Source: JBNKEI01 sp050288705 (GTDB taxonomy: Bacteria > Myxococcota > Myxococcia > Myxococcales > UBA5297). Taken from it: a DNA stretch of 46,044 nt. Under the pieces are notes generated by a model, which saw only the letters and a program-made list of their open reading frames with translations, searched no databases and was not told the DNA's origin. Positions 1 to 7,442 of the stretch are shown piece after piece. The first letter of the stretch is position 1. The number at the start of each line of letters is the position of its first letter. The stretch spans positions 1-46,044 of the forward strand of contig JBNKEI010000167.1 in the NCBI GenBank assembly GCA_050288705.1, given 5' to 3'. The translations under genes were made by a program, and so were the position numbers.

Positions 1-932
1 GCGAGCGCTCGCGCCTCGCCCGGGTCACCTCGGAGAACGTCCGCGTACTCTGCCATCGTACCCACGCGCCGCAGCGCCAGGCGCCGCTCGACGCGCCGCG
101 AAACCGTGGTATGCTTGTAGCCACCGAAGTCCATACCTGCATGCTGGCGCACGAGCTTGAGAACGCCCGTTAGTCCGCTATCTTCGCCGATCGCCGGCTC
201 CCGCGCCTCGCCCTCGGCGTGGTCGGGAACCCTGACGTAGGGATGGCGGCTAAGCCGTGCGATCTCGCCGGCGATCCGCTCTGGGGTGCCGCGAAAGTCC
301 ACCACCCCGGCGCCGATCGCGCTCTCGGGCATGCTGCAAAACTGCGCCGACTCCGGCTCCTGGGCGATGGCGATGCCGCCCTCGGCCTTGATCGCCCGCA
401 ACCCTTCCGTCCCATCGGCGCCGGAGCCAGACAGCACAACGCCGATCGCTCGGTCCGTGACATCCTCGGCGAGCGAGCGAAAGAAGGTGTCAATCGGCAG
501 GTGCAGCCGCCCTGTCTTGTGTCTTTGGACGAGCGCGAGGATCCCGCGCCGGATGGTGAGATCGGAGCCGGAGGGGATCACGTGCACACGATCCGGCTCC
601 ACGCGCATCCCGCTGGTCGCCTCGACGACTGGCAGCCGGGTGACACCTTCTAGCACCTTGGTGAGCATACTCGGCCGGTCGGGATCGAGATGCTGGATCA
701 CCACAAAGCCCATGCACGACTCGGCAGGCAGGTGGGCGAAGAGCTGCCGCAGCGCCTCGAGTCCGCCGGCCGAGGCGCCGAGCCCAACGACCGGGAAAGG
801 GGCGTTCTCGGAACCCACTGCCGAAATCTCGCTGTGCGCGACCTTCGCGACGGGATCTGTTGGGTTTCCGGCATGGGGCTCGGTCAAGCCTAACTTGCCG
901 CTCTCAGGAGGTTGGTCCTTGGTCTTCGTCAC
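1..932 (-). CDS. Chemotaxis CheB-CheR fusion (methylesterase/methyltransferase), 5' part only
   Basis: The reading frame begins at GTG 932 with a good ribosome site (GAGGTGAG a few bases upstream) and runs off the left edge, giving about 310 codons. Residues after about 45 form a CheB methylesterase domain: VVGLGASAGG holds the catalytic Ser, QHLDPDRPS the His, and SGSGADGTEG the Asp. It continues into a CheR N-terminal helical domain (GLTGVLKLVRQHAG, then YKHTTVSRRVERRL). This order is typical of large CheB/CheR hybrid proteins, often followed by PAS and kinase domains, which would lie outside the window. There is no receiver domain before CheB, as is usual for the hybrids. The gene is strongly G+C rich with G/C-ending codons, unlike every other gene here, so transfer or an assembly join is possible. 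Confidence 0.88.
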   Translation of the reverse strand, partial: MTKTKDQPPESGKLGLTEPHAGNPTDPVAKVAHSEISAVGSENAPFPVVGLGASAGGLEALRQLFAHLPAESCMGFVVIQHLDPDRPSMLTKVLEGVTRLPVVEATSGMRVEPDRVHVIPSGSDLTIRRGILALVQRHKTGRLHLPIDTFFRSLAEDVTDRAIGVVLSGSGADGTEGLRAIKAEGGIAIAQEPESAQFCSMPESAIGAGVVDFRGTPERIAGEIARLSRHPYVRVPDHAEGEAREPAIGEDSGLTGVLKLVRQHAGMDFGGYKHTTVSRRVERRLALRRVGTMAEYADVLRGDPGEARAL

Positions 933-1012
933 GATCTCACCTCGCGACTCCGTCGGATGTGGCTCGCGCATGCTCCGCTTCCCGATTCCAGGAAACTCGA
1001 AACGGACCAGGA

Positions 1013-1041
1013 AAAATAGGGCGCAGTCCATCTAGTTTCAA
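1013..1041 (-). promoter_or_regulatory. Candidate sigma70 promoter for the CheB-CheR gene
   Basis: On the minus strand TTGAAA (1041-1036) is followed after 17 bases by TATTTT (1018-1013), about 80 bases upstream of the GTG start. The match is fair; it stands out because it is an A/T patch in otherwise G+C-rich DNA. Inference only. Confidence 0.4.
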
Positions 1042-1166
1042 GGGCCTCGGGTCTGAATTCCGCCAATGAGCCATCACTTGGGTGAGGGTGCGGCGGCGCC
1101 TCGCTCGCATCTGCGGTCTTCCTGGGCCCTTTTTAACACCCAAGTTATGGAAGCAAATCCTCCCTT

Positions 1167-1529
1167 CTATGGGTGCTCGTTAATCCAAGCCTGCCGGCTC
1201 TCGGGTGAAATTTCCACCACTATGTCCCCCTTACCAACTTTAGCCTGGCAAGCTAACCGAGAGCACGCTTCCACACCGAAAGCGCGTTCCAAGGCGTCTA
1301 ATTCTTCTTCACTGGGATAGTCCATGGTTTCTAAACCTTCACGAACCCACACATGACACTGACCACAAGCCCCTGCTCCTCCGCAGGGAGATCCCAGAGG
1401 CGCATTTATTCTATTGCCGACTTCCAACAGTATTTCTCCCGGCGCCGCCTCGGTTTCTGCGCACTCTGGTTGGTTTAGGTCTTTATTTTTGCTCTGCCAC
1501 AGTACTTTTACTTTCGGCACTTTTTTCAC
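1167..1529 (-). CDS. fdx: [2Fe-2S] ferredoxin of the ISC system
   Basis: A 120-residue ferredoxin with the 2Fe-2S ligand pattern C49-x5-C55-x2-C58-x35-C94 (SPCGGAGACGQC, then RLACQ), the spacing of adrenodoxin/Isc-type ferredoxins. It should carry electrons for cluster assembly on IscU. It is the third gene of iscS-iscU-fdx, 50 bases after iscU. The start is GTG at 1529, since no in-frame ATG lies nearby; there is no clear Shine-Dalgarno, so translation may be coupled to iscU or the start may differ. hscA, hscB and iscX do not follow: the next gene on this strand is the unrelated G+C-rich CheB-CheR gene. Confidence 0.9.
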   Translation of the reverse strand: MKKVPKVKVLWQSKNKDLNQPECAETEAAPGEILLEVGNRINAPLGSPCGGAGACGQCHVWVREGLETMDYPSEEELDALERAFGVEACSRLACQAKVGKGDIVVEISPESRQAWINEHP

Positions 1530-1579
1530 CCATTAAATTTGGCAATGCCAGCAGCCCATCGGTTGTTCCTTTTGGATAA

Positions 1580-1981
1580 TTACGGAACTTTTTCGTTGTT
1601 AGCTTGCTGCTTTCGACGAAAGTCTTCTATTGCTGCTCGGACTGCATCCTCAGCTAGTACCGAACAGTGAATTTTTACTGGCGGAAGCTCTAATTCCTCC
1701 GCAACTTTCTGATTGGAAATTTGAGCTGCGTCAGCAATCGATTTGCCTTTAATCCATTCGGTTATTAGCGAGCTAGACGCAATGGCTGAACCACATCCAA
1801 ATGTTTTAAATTTGGCGTCTTCGATTACTCCCTCTTCACTAATTCTTAACTGCAACCGCATAACGTCTCCACATGCGGGAGACCCAACTACTCCCGTCCC
1901 TACGTGAAGATCATTTTTATCCAATGTTCCTACATTACGTGGATTATCACAATGTTCTATCATTTTTTCGCTATATACCAT
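1580..1981 (-). CDS. iscU: Iron-sulfur cluster scaffold IscU
   Basis: A 133-residue scaffold on which IscS-derived sulfur and iron are assembled into [2Fe-2S] clusters. The ligands are all present: C37 in GSPACGD with D39, C63 in FGCGSA, and C106 in the LPPVKIHCS segment, which is the chaperone-binding loop and third cysteine. The start is the ATG at 1981 because it has GGGAG about 8 bases upstream and gives the family's usual MVYSEK opening; an upstream start at 2005 would add eight residues. It lies between iscS and fdx in the same direction. Confidence 0.95.
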   Translation of the reverse strand: MVYSEKMIEHCDNPRNVGTLDKNDLHVGTGVVGSPACGDVMRLQLRISEEGVIEDAKFKTFGCGSAIASSSLITEWIKGKSIADAAQISNQKVAEELELPPVKIHCSVLAEDAVRAAIEDFRRKQQANNEKVP

Positions 1982-2034
1982 GGCTCGCTCCCGCGTAGTT
2001 TTCACAATTATGCCATCGAGAAAAACAATTCGCT

Positions 2035-3264
2035 TTAATGACTACTATTGACCCATTGCACCGACTGAAGATCAATTCCCTCTTTTGCCATTTCGTACAA
2101 AGGACTTATTTCTCTCAGTTTATTCACTTTCTCCACTATCAAATTAACAACATAATCAACTTCTTCTACGGTGTTTTGCCGACCAAGCCCGAAGCGAATA
2201 GAAGTATGCGCCAGTTCGTCCCCTACCCCCATGGCACGCAACACATAGGAAGGCTCCAAGGAAGCGGAAGTACAAGCTGAGCCTGAGCTTACCGCTACTT
2301 CTCTAATGGCCATCATTAATGCTTCGCCTTCCACAAATGAAAACGAAATATTTAAATTGCCAGGGATACGATGCTCTCGGCAGCCGTTTAGATAAACATA
2401 ATCTAATTGCCTGAAAATACCTTCTTCCAAACGGTTTCGTAATGAAGCTACTCTTTGCGATTCCTCGGCACCTTCGTTTTTGCAAATTTCGGCGGCAATA
2501 CCAAATCCCACAATGCCCGGCACATTTAATGTACCCGAACGCATACCTCGCTCATGTCCGCCCCCGTCGATTAATGGCGTTAGCTGCACCCGCGGTTTAT
2601 TTCGGCGAACATATAAAGCCCCCACTCCTTTTGGACCGTAAATTTTGTGCGCGGATAACGATACTAAATCCACTCCGTCTGCTTGCACGTCAAAGGGAAC
2701 CTTTCCCGCCCCTTGCACCGCATCGCAATGAAACAGTATCCCTCGCTGGCGGCACATCCGCCCAATATCGGCAATGGGCTGTACGGTTCCAACTTCGTTG
2801 TTGGCCAACATTATGGAAACTAGGATGGTCTTCTCAGTGAAAGCGTCTTCCAATTGGTTTAGATCGATTCTTCCGTCTCGACCTACGTCCAAATAGGTAA
2901 CTGAATACCCCTTGCGCTCTAGCCGCTTACAGGTATCTAAGGTAGCTTTGTGCTCAGTTTTTTGAGTGATAAGGTGATTTCCTTTAGATTGGTAGAATTC
3001 GGCCACGCCTTTCAAAGCCAGGTTAGTAGATTCGGTAGCTCCCGAGGTCCAGACAATATCTTTTCCACTAGCCGCTCCAATCAAAGCGGCTACCTGTTCT
3101 CGGGCCAGTTCTACTGCTTCTTCTGCCTTCCAACCAAATGAATGGGAACGGCTGGCTGCATTGCCAAAAACTTCGCAAAAGTAGGGCGCCATACCGGTAA
3201 ATACCCGAGGATCGACCGGGGTGGTCGCCTGATGATCCATGTATATGGGAAACCGAATAGCCAT
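2035..3264 (-). CDS. iscS: Cysteine desulfurase IscS
   Basis: A PLP enzyme that takes sulfur from cysteine and passes it as persulfide to IscU. From ATG 3264 it has 409 residues. The PLP lysine is K207 in SLSAHKIYGPKG and the persulfide cysteine is C331 in SSGSACTS on the mobile loop, close to positions 206 and 328 of the E. coli enzyme. ATG 3264 gives the normal N-terminus (MAIRFPIYMDHQATTPVDP); an upstream TTG at 3318 would add 18 residues with no family support. It is the first gene of the isc cluster, transcribed from the promoter at 3341-3368. No iscR precedes it, although an IscR-like operator is present. Confidence 0.95.
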   Translation of the reverse strand: MAIRFPIYMDHQATTPVDPRVFTGMAPYFCEVFGNAASRSHSFGWKAEEAVELAREQVAALIGAASGKDIVWTSGATESTNLALKGVAEFYQSKGNHLITQKTEHKATLDTCKRLERKGYSVTYLDVGRDGRIDLNQLEDAFTEKTILVSIMLANNEVGTVQPIADIGRMCRQRGILFHCDAVQGAGKVPFDVQADGVDLVSLSAHKIYGPKGVGALYVRRNKPRVQLTPLIDGGGHERGMRSGTLNVPGIVGFGIAAEICKNEGAEESQRVASLRNRLEEGIFRQLDYVYLNGCREHRIPGNLNISFSFVEGEALMMAIREVAVSSGSACTSASLEPSYVLRAMGVGDELAHTSIRFGLGRQNTVEEVDYVVNLIVEKVNKLREISPLYEMAKEGIDLQSVQWVNSSH

Positions 3265-3323
3265 TTTTTCGCCTATCGCCTCACCAATGGAGTAAAATCG
3301 AACCAATGTTGGCTTCAAGAATC

Positions 3324-3342
3324 ATGGACTAGTTAAGTCCAT
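3324..3342. promoter_or_regulatory. IscR/Rrf2-like palindromic operator at the isc promoter
   Basis: A perfect inverted repeat ATGGACT-TAACT-AGTCCAT (minus-strand reading) overlaps the last two bases of the -10 box and the expected transcription start of iscS. Its core GACT-N5-AGTC matches the core of the E. coli type 1 IscR site (GACT-RWWWY-AGTC) and it is flanked by ATA on one side. A repressor bound here would block the isc promoter. The palindrome is seen directly; assignment to IscR is by analogy. Confidence 0.65.
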
Positions 3343-3368
3343 TATAAGCAAACAACGGGGAGCGTCAA
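3341..3368 (-). promoter_or_regulatory. sigma70 promoter of iscS-iscU-fdx
   Basis: On the minus strand TTGACG (3368-3363), 16 bases, then a perfect TATAAT (3346-3341), about 75 bases before the iscS start. It lies between the stop of the uracil-DNA glycosylase gene and iscS. This is the best consensus promoter in the window. Confidence 0.75.
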
Positions 3369-3403
3369 CTACGCTTGGGCAAAAGTACGACTACAATACG
3401 AGT

Positions 3404-4018
3404 TTAGGGGAAAGTAGCTTTCCAATCGGGATGTTCGGCTAACTTTTGAAGAGCTTTCTCCAGCAAGTTAATACCGGGCTGCATGCGATGCCAGGTAGAG
3501 GCACCACTAGGATGCGGCAAACAAATGACCTCACACTTTTGGTCATTTAGGCGAATGGAGAGCTTTTCCCCAATTACCTCAGCTAACTTTACTTTCCGAT
3601 TTAACAGCGATTCAATTGCCAAGCTGCCCACCGGAAGCAACAAGCGAGGACGAAGAATACGCACCTCTTCTTCAAAGTAAGCTCGACAGGTTTTGATTTC
3701 CTCTCCGTCTGGACGGCGGTCACCTCCTCCTTCTGCCTTACCGGGAAAACAACGAGCCACCGCCGCCATGTAAACCGAACTACGAAAACGTTCTTCTTCC
3801 ACCCCCAGTCGAGAAAACCAGCGAAACAGGGTTTTGCCAGCAGTCCACGCGAAAGGTCGGCCGAATTTTCCTTCGTGAGGCCCGGGAGCCTGACCCAAGA
3901 GATAAATCGGAGACATCACTGGCTGTCCGCAAACTACCGGGCCAATCATTCGCGAACACTTGCGACAGGCTAGTAGTTTACGTTGAAGTAGGCGAAGGTG
4001 TTGTTCTTGGTCGATCAA
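3404..4018 (-). CDS. Fe-S uracil-DNA glycosylase (family 4/5-like)
   Basis: A 204-residue member of the uracil-DNA glycosylase superfamily that removes uracil from DNA at the start of base excision repair. Motif A is GQAPGPHEGKFGRPF (from residue 42) and the C-terminal motif is LPHPSGAST (H169). Four cysteines, C18 and C21 (CRKC), C90 (RCFPGK) and C111 (KTCRAYF), match the [4Fe-4S] ligands of family 4/5 enzymes. The start is TTG at 4018 with GAGG seven bases upstream. It is just upstream of the isc operon in the same direction, which suits an Fe-S enzyme, and divergent from the gene at 4082. The exact subfamily is uncertain. Confidence 0.85.
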   Translation of the reverse strand: MIDQEQHLRLLQRKLLACRKCSRMIGPVVCGQPVMSPIYLLGQAPGPHEGKFGRPFAWTAGKTLFRWFSRLGVEEERFRSSVYMAAVARCFPGKAEGGGDRRPDGEEIKTCRAYFEEEVRILRPRLLLPVGSLAIESLLNRKVKLAEVIGEKLSIRLNDQKCEVICLPHPSGASTWHRMQPGINLLEKALQKLAEHPDWKATFP

Positions 4019-4081
4019 GGTGTAACCTCGTGGAATGTAGTCTTGGTTACAGTAGATGCCTTATCGCGAAGGGATGATCAA

Positions 4082-5170
4082 ATGAAGCTTACATATATCT
4101 TGCCGTTACTATTTATAGGCCAGAGCGTTCCTAGCTTTGCTCAAGAAGAGCAAATATTTGCCAAAAAACCGTTCGTATGGAAAGAAACGCCAGAAGACGA
4201 ACGCATATTAAACACTAAGTTATTGAAAGCGCTACCGCGCATGCCAATGAAGGAATCTTGCGACAAAGTAGCTGCCTCGCTTCTGGCCGCATTTGCCGAG
4301 GCAACTCCCTATTTCCACAAAAAAGACGATCGCTTTCCAATTTTTAGTGTTTTCACCGCTCCGATTAATTCTGAGCGCTTTCCCGCCCATGAATATTTGC
4401 TGCATATGCTTCGTCGCGCCGCCATTGATCGTCAGGCACCAAAGGCGTGGCTAAAAACGGCACGCAATCTCAAAGAGAAATGGAATGCTCCTATAGATTT
4501 GGCACGAATGGAGTACGCGGTCGAAAAAATCCATTTTAGTGACAGCATTGATTTTGGCATTACACCGTTATTTCAGAAGTTTCAGAAAGAAGTAGTTTTG
4601 GCCCCTACTATTTCACGACTCTCTGCCTGGCAACAGTTTCGCAATTCTTACTTGGATCGCGATATTGCCTGGCCACAACTCATTTTATCCGACGTTCAAC
4701 AGGGGAAATCCAGAAAATCCACCAAAAACTCCCCTCTAGTTGCCCATTTCCAGATCCCTCTAAAGATTCTTAAAAAAGACCATGAACAAAAGAACATCTT
4801 TGACCGGTTCACTGAAGGCACTCCAGTTGATGCACTTGTTGAAGAGAAAAACTCAGAAAAAGACTACCTGTCGGTAAAGGTGGTTCTTGCTCCTCGACAA
4901 TATATCGATCCTAAGAAAATGGTGGTGTCTCAGAAGTATTTGGTACGGGGTAGAATTTTCGAAATGCATATTCATAATAAAAAAGACGCTACCACTTTTT
5001 CGGTTGAAATTCGAGATGGACTAGCATTTGATGATCGCGATTGGTCAGGATATTCGGGATTCGCCACCGCAGATAACGTTAAGGACTGCGATCTCTGTGT
5101 AAACGATCTTTCTCCTTTTGGTTTGGGTAAAACACTGGGCAAAAAAGAGAACCAGAGATTCAGCCATTAA
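4082..5170 (+). CDS. Secreted protein of unknown function
   Basis: The ATG at 4082 begins a normal signal peptide (MKLTYILPLLFIGQSVPSFAQ, likely cleaved after the final Ala in SFA), leaving a mature protein of about 340 residues. An upstream in-frame start at 3998 would bury the signal behind 28 residues and overlap the divergent glycosylase gene, so it is not preferred; AAGGGA lies about 10 bases upstream of 4082. The chain is rich in Lys, Asp and aromatic residues, with a CDLC pair near the C-terminus and no transmembrane segment after the signal. I do not recognise a family. It is probably periplasmic, or a candidate T2SS substrate; that is speculation. Confidence 0.75.
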   Translation: MKLTYILPLLFIGQSVPSFAQEEQIFAKKPFVWKETPEDERILNTKLLKALPRMPMKESCDKVAASLLAAFAEATPYFHKKDDRFPIFSVFTAPINSERFPAHEYLLHMLRRAAIDRQAPKAWLKTARNLKEKWNAPIDLARMEYAVEKIHFSDSIDFGITPLFQKFQKEVVLAPTISRLSAWQQFRNSYLDRDIAWPQLILSDVQQGKSRKSTKNSPLVAHFQIPLKILKKDHEQKNIFDRFTEGTPVDALVEEKNSEKDYLSVKVVLAPRQYIDPKKMVVSQKYLVRGRIFEMHIHNKKDATTFSVEIRDGLAFDDRDWSGYSGFATADNVKDCDLCVNDLSPFGLGKTLGKKENQRFSH

Positions 5171-5260
5171 TTTTTCTTAGCACGACGCCAATTTTTTCGT
5201 CCCATTCAATCCAGTCGGTGTAGATTGGAAAGCAAACCTTTTCCAAAATGGGGAGAATCT

Positions 5261-7372
5261 ATGAAAAAAATTTTCCATTTTCAGGCCGTTCCCTTGTTTA
5301 TAGGCCTTGGAATGCTTTCCGGAGCATGCGGTAATAACATGATTGGTAAAACAAAATGTGATCAAGATACAATTCTTTCCCTTCAGTCAAACGTTACTGA
5401 ATACACACCAAATGACCATTTGGTTCCTACTTTCACTGCCAATATAAAAGACTCATCTTCGCAATGGTTTTTTTCTTGGGACGACGGTCTCTTTGGCGCC
5501 CAGCAGGGTGAGTTCTCCGTACAAGATAATACAGTTACTTACATTCCTGCTTCTTGCGAACTTTTAGGAGGCGGCAACCACCCTATTACCATTTCCGTTC
5601 AGGCCAAAAAATCTCAAGCCAACGCTATATTAAGCGCCTCTTTGATTCTAAACGTTCGCTGTCCGGCTATTTTGCAGAACGTCTCCCTAAAAGTATTAGC
5701 CATCAATGACTTCCACGGTCAGCTTTCCTCCGGCAAACGCATAAATGACAAACCGGCGGGAAGCGCGGCAGTCGTAGCTGCCTATCTAGATTCGGCGCGC
5801 CAAGGTCGAGAAAACCGCACTATTCTGGTGAATGCAGGAGATTTAATAGGGGCTTCGCCAGCTAATTCGGCTTTACTTCAAGACGAACCCACAATTTCGT
5901 TCTTCAATTACTTCGCCAACTCTCATTGCAAAACAATAGCACCCCATGCGCTTGCTGAAGCTGAATCCGACCAGCAATCCCTCAAAAAGCGCTTTGACGT
6001 TCTTTTCCACCCTCATTGCAATCTGGTAGGCATACCCGGCAACCACGAGCTAGATGAAGGAGTACCGGAGCTTATGCGTCTTCTGGGAGGAGGTAATCAC
6101 CCTAAAGGGCCATTTCTTGAAGATCCCTGGAAGGGAGCCAAATTCCCGGTGGTGGCCGCCAACCTACGTGACTCGCAACAAGAGCTTCTCTTCCGTCCTT
6201 ACGTAATCAAAGTCATCGACGGTGCACCCATCGCATTCGTGGGAGCCGTTACTACCGATACTCCCAAATCAGTGATGGCTTCCTCTATTGAAGGGCTTTC
6301 CTTTGAGGACGAAGCTGATGCTATCAATAAGCATGTTCAGCAGCTCAAGGCGCGTAATATTCACGCCATAGTGGCAGTAATACACAGAGGAGGAGAGGGT
6401 TTGGAAGCCTACGAAGGAAGCACCAACACTAATAGTGGGTTAAACAATAGCGAGGTTTCCAAGGAATTAATTGATTTGGTTGGCCAATTAGATGAGGAAG
6501 TGGACGTGGTCATTACTGCCCATACCCATTCCTTTACCAATGCTCTTCTGAAGAATTCAGCAGGAAAAGACGTGTTGGTAACTCAGGCATATAGACTAGG
6601 CACCGCCTATGCGGATATTGATCTTACTGTTGACAAAGATAGTTTCGATATAGTTCAAAAATCCGCTAAAATTGTTCCTACCTACGCGGAAAATATTGCC
6701 CCCAATGAAGAAATTGCCAAGCTGACTAAAGATTCCGAAGTCCGGGTCGAACCGTATACAACCCAAGAGATATGCAAATCCAATGGGGTTATTCCTGCCG
6801 ATTCTAATAACTCTGGAGAATCAGCTTTGGGGAACCTAATTGCAGAAGCACATCAAATTTCTACCGGAGCAAATATTGGAATAACTAACCGCGGGGGAAT
6901 CCGTGCTAGCCTCCCTGCAAACTGCCATGCCAAAGAGTGTATTGTTACTTGGAACGATTGCTTTAATACGCAGCCTTTCGCTAACTGGATTATGTTACTC
7001 GAAATGACTGGAAATCAACTTTACGACCTATTGGAGCAACAATGGAAGAATAGCAATAAACCCAACTTTCTTCAGATAGCTGGCTTCCGCTATTCTTGGA
7101 CCAAGAATGCCACTGCCGGCAAACGAGTAGTGGAAGGTTCTTTAAAACTAGCCAACGGCGATTTAGTTGAGAAATCAAAATCTTATAAAGTCGCAGTTAA
7201 CAATTACCTAGCAACCGGCGGCGACGGATTTACAGTTTTCTTAGAAGCAAAAGTGCTTGCAGAAAGCGGTCCTAACGATCTAGATGCTTTTGTAAATTTT
7301 CTTAAGGAAAAAGCAAAATCTGGGCCGATAAAAAGCGAATCTTTAATCGACGGGCGGATTCAAAAACTCTAG
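5261..7372 (+). CDS. 5'-nucleotidase/cyclic phosphodiesterase-family lipoprotein (UshA-like)
   Basis: A 703-residue lipoprotein predicted to hydrolyse nucleotides outside the cytoplasm. ATG 5261 follows GGGAG and opens a lipoprotein signal with lipobox LSGAC (C23). Residues about 30-135 form a beta-rich Ig-like spacer. The metallophosphatase domain then shows its motif series: LAINDFHGQL (about 147), NAGDLIGASP, GIPGNHELDEG (about 259) and VVITAHTHSF (about 418), which supply the two-metal ligands. The C-terminal 5'-nucleotidase substrate domain shows NRGGIRASL (about 545) and TGGDGFTVF (about 655). Length and domain order fit UshA-type enzymes plus the extra N-terminal spacer. It lies about 90 bases after the previous secreted-protein gene and converges on the ABC-F gene. 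Confidence 0.9.
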   Translation: MKKIFHFQAVPLFIGLGMLSGACGNNMIGKTKCDQDTILSLQSNVTEYTPNDHLVPTFTANIKDSSSQWFFSWDDGLFGAQQGEFSVQDNTVTYIPASCELLGGGNHPITISVQAKKSQANAILSASLILNVRCPAILQNVSLKVLAINDFHGQLSSGKRINDKPAGSAAVVAAYLDSARQGRENRTILVNAGDLIGASPANSALLQDEPTISFFNYFANSHCKTIAPHALAEAESDQQSLKKRFDVLFHPHCNLVGIPGNHELDEGVPELMRLLGGGNHPKGPFLEDPWKGAKFPVVAANLRDSQQELLFRPYVIKVIDGAPIAFVGAVTTDTPKSVMASSIEGLSFEDEADAINKHVQQLKARNIHAIVAVIHRGGEGLEAYEGSTNTNSGLNNSEVSKELIDLVGQLDEEVDVVITAHTHSFTNALLKNSAGKDVLVTQAYRLGTAYADIDLTVDKDSFDIVQKSAKIVPTYAENIAPNEEIAKLTKDSEVRVEPYTTQEICKSNGVIPADSNNSGESALGNLIAEAHQISTGANIGITNRGGIRASLPANCHAKECIVTWNDCFNTQPFANWIMLLEMTGNQLYDLLEQQWKNSNKPNFLQIAGFRYSWTKNATAGKRVVEGSLKLANGDLVEKSKSYKVAVNNYLATGGDGFTVFLEAKVLAESGPNDLDAFVNFLKEKAKSGPIKSESLIDGRIQKL

Positions 7373-7390
7373 ACGGAAATCAAATTAGCC

Positions 7391-7418
7391 ACTGGGCAGC
7401 GCGAATTGCCTGCCCAGT
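7391..7418. terminator. Bidirectional stem-loop between convergent genes
   Basis: A perfect 9-bp inverted repeat ACTGGGCAG ... CTGCCCAGT with a 10-base loop lies between the stop of the 5'-nucleotidase gene and the convergent ABC-F gene. There is no strong T-run on either side, so it may be a weak or factor-assisted terminator. Confidence 0.5.
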
Positions 7419-7442
7419 TGGTCATTGATGCGAATAATAGCA

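Noticed and set aside
170..1143. Several long open frames on both strands in the G+C-rich left end
   Set aside because: They are other-frame shadows of the CheB-CheR gene and its upstream region. Only the minus frame starting at 932 gives recognisable CheB and CheR motifs.
3998..4081. Upstream start for the secreted protein gene at 4082
   Set aside because: It would place 28 residues before a normal signal peptide and overlap the divergent glycosylase start.
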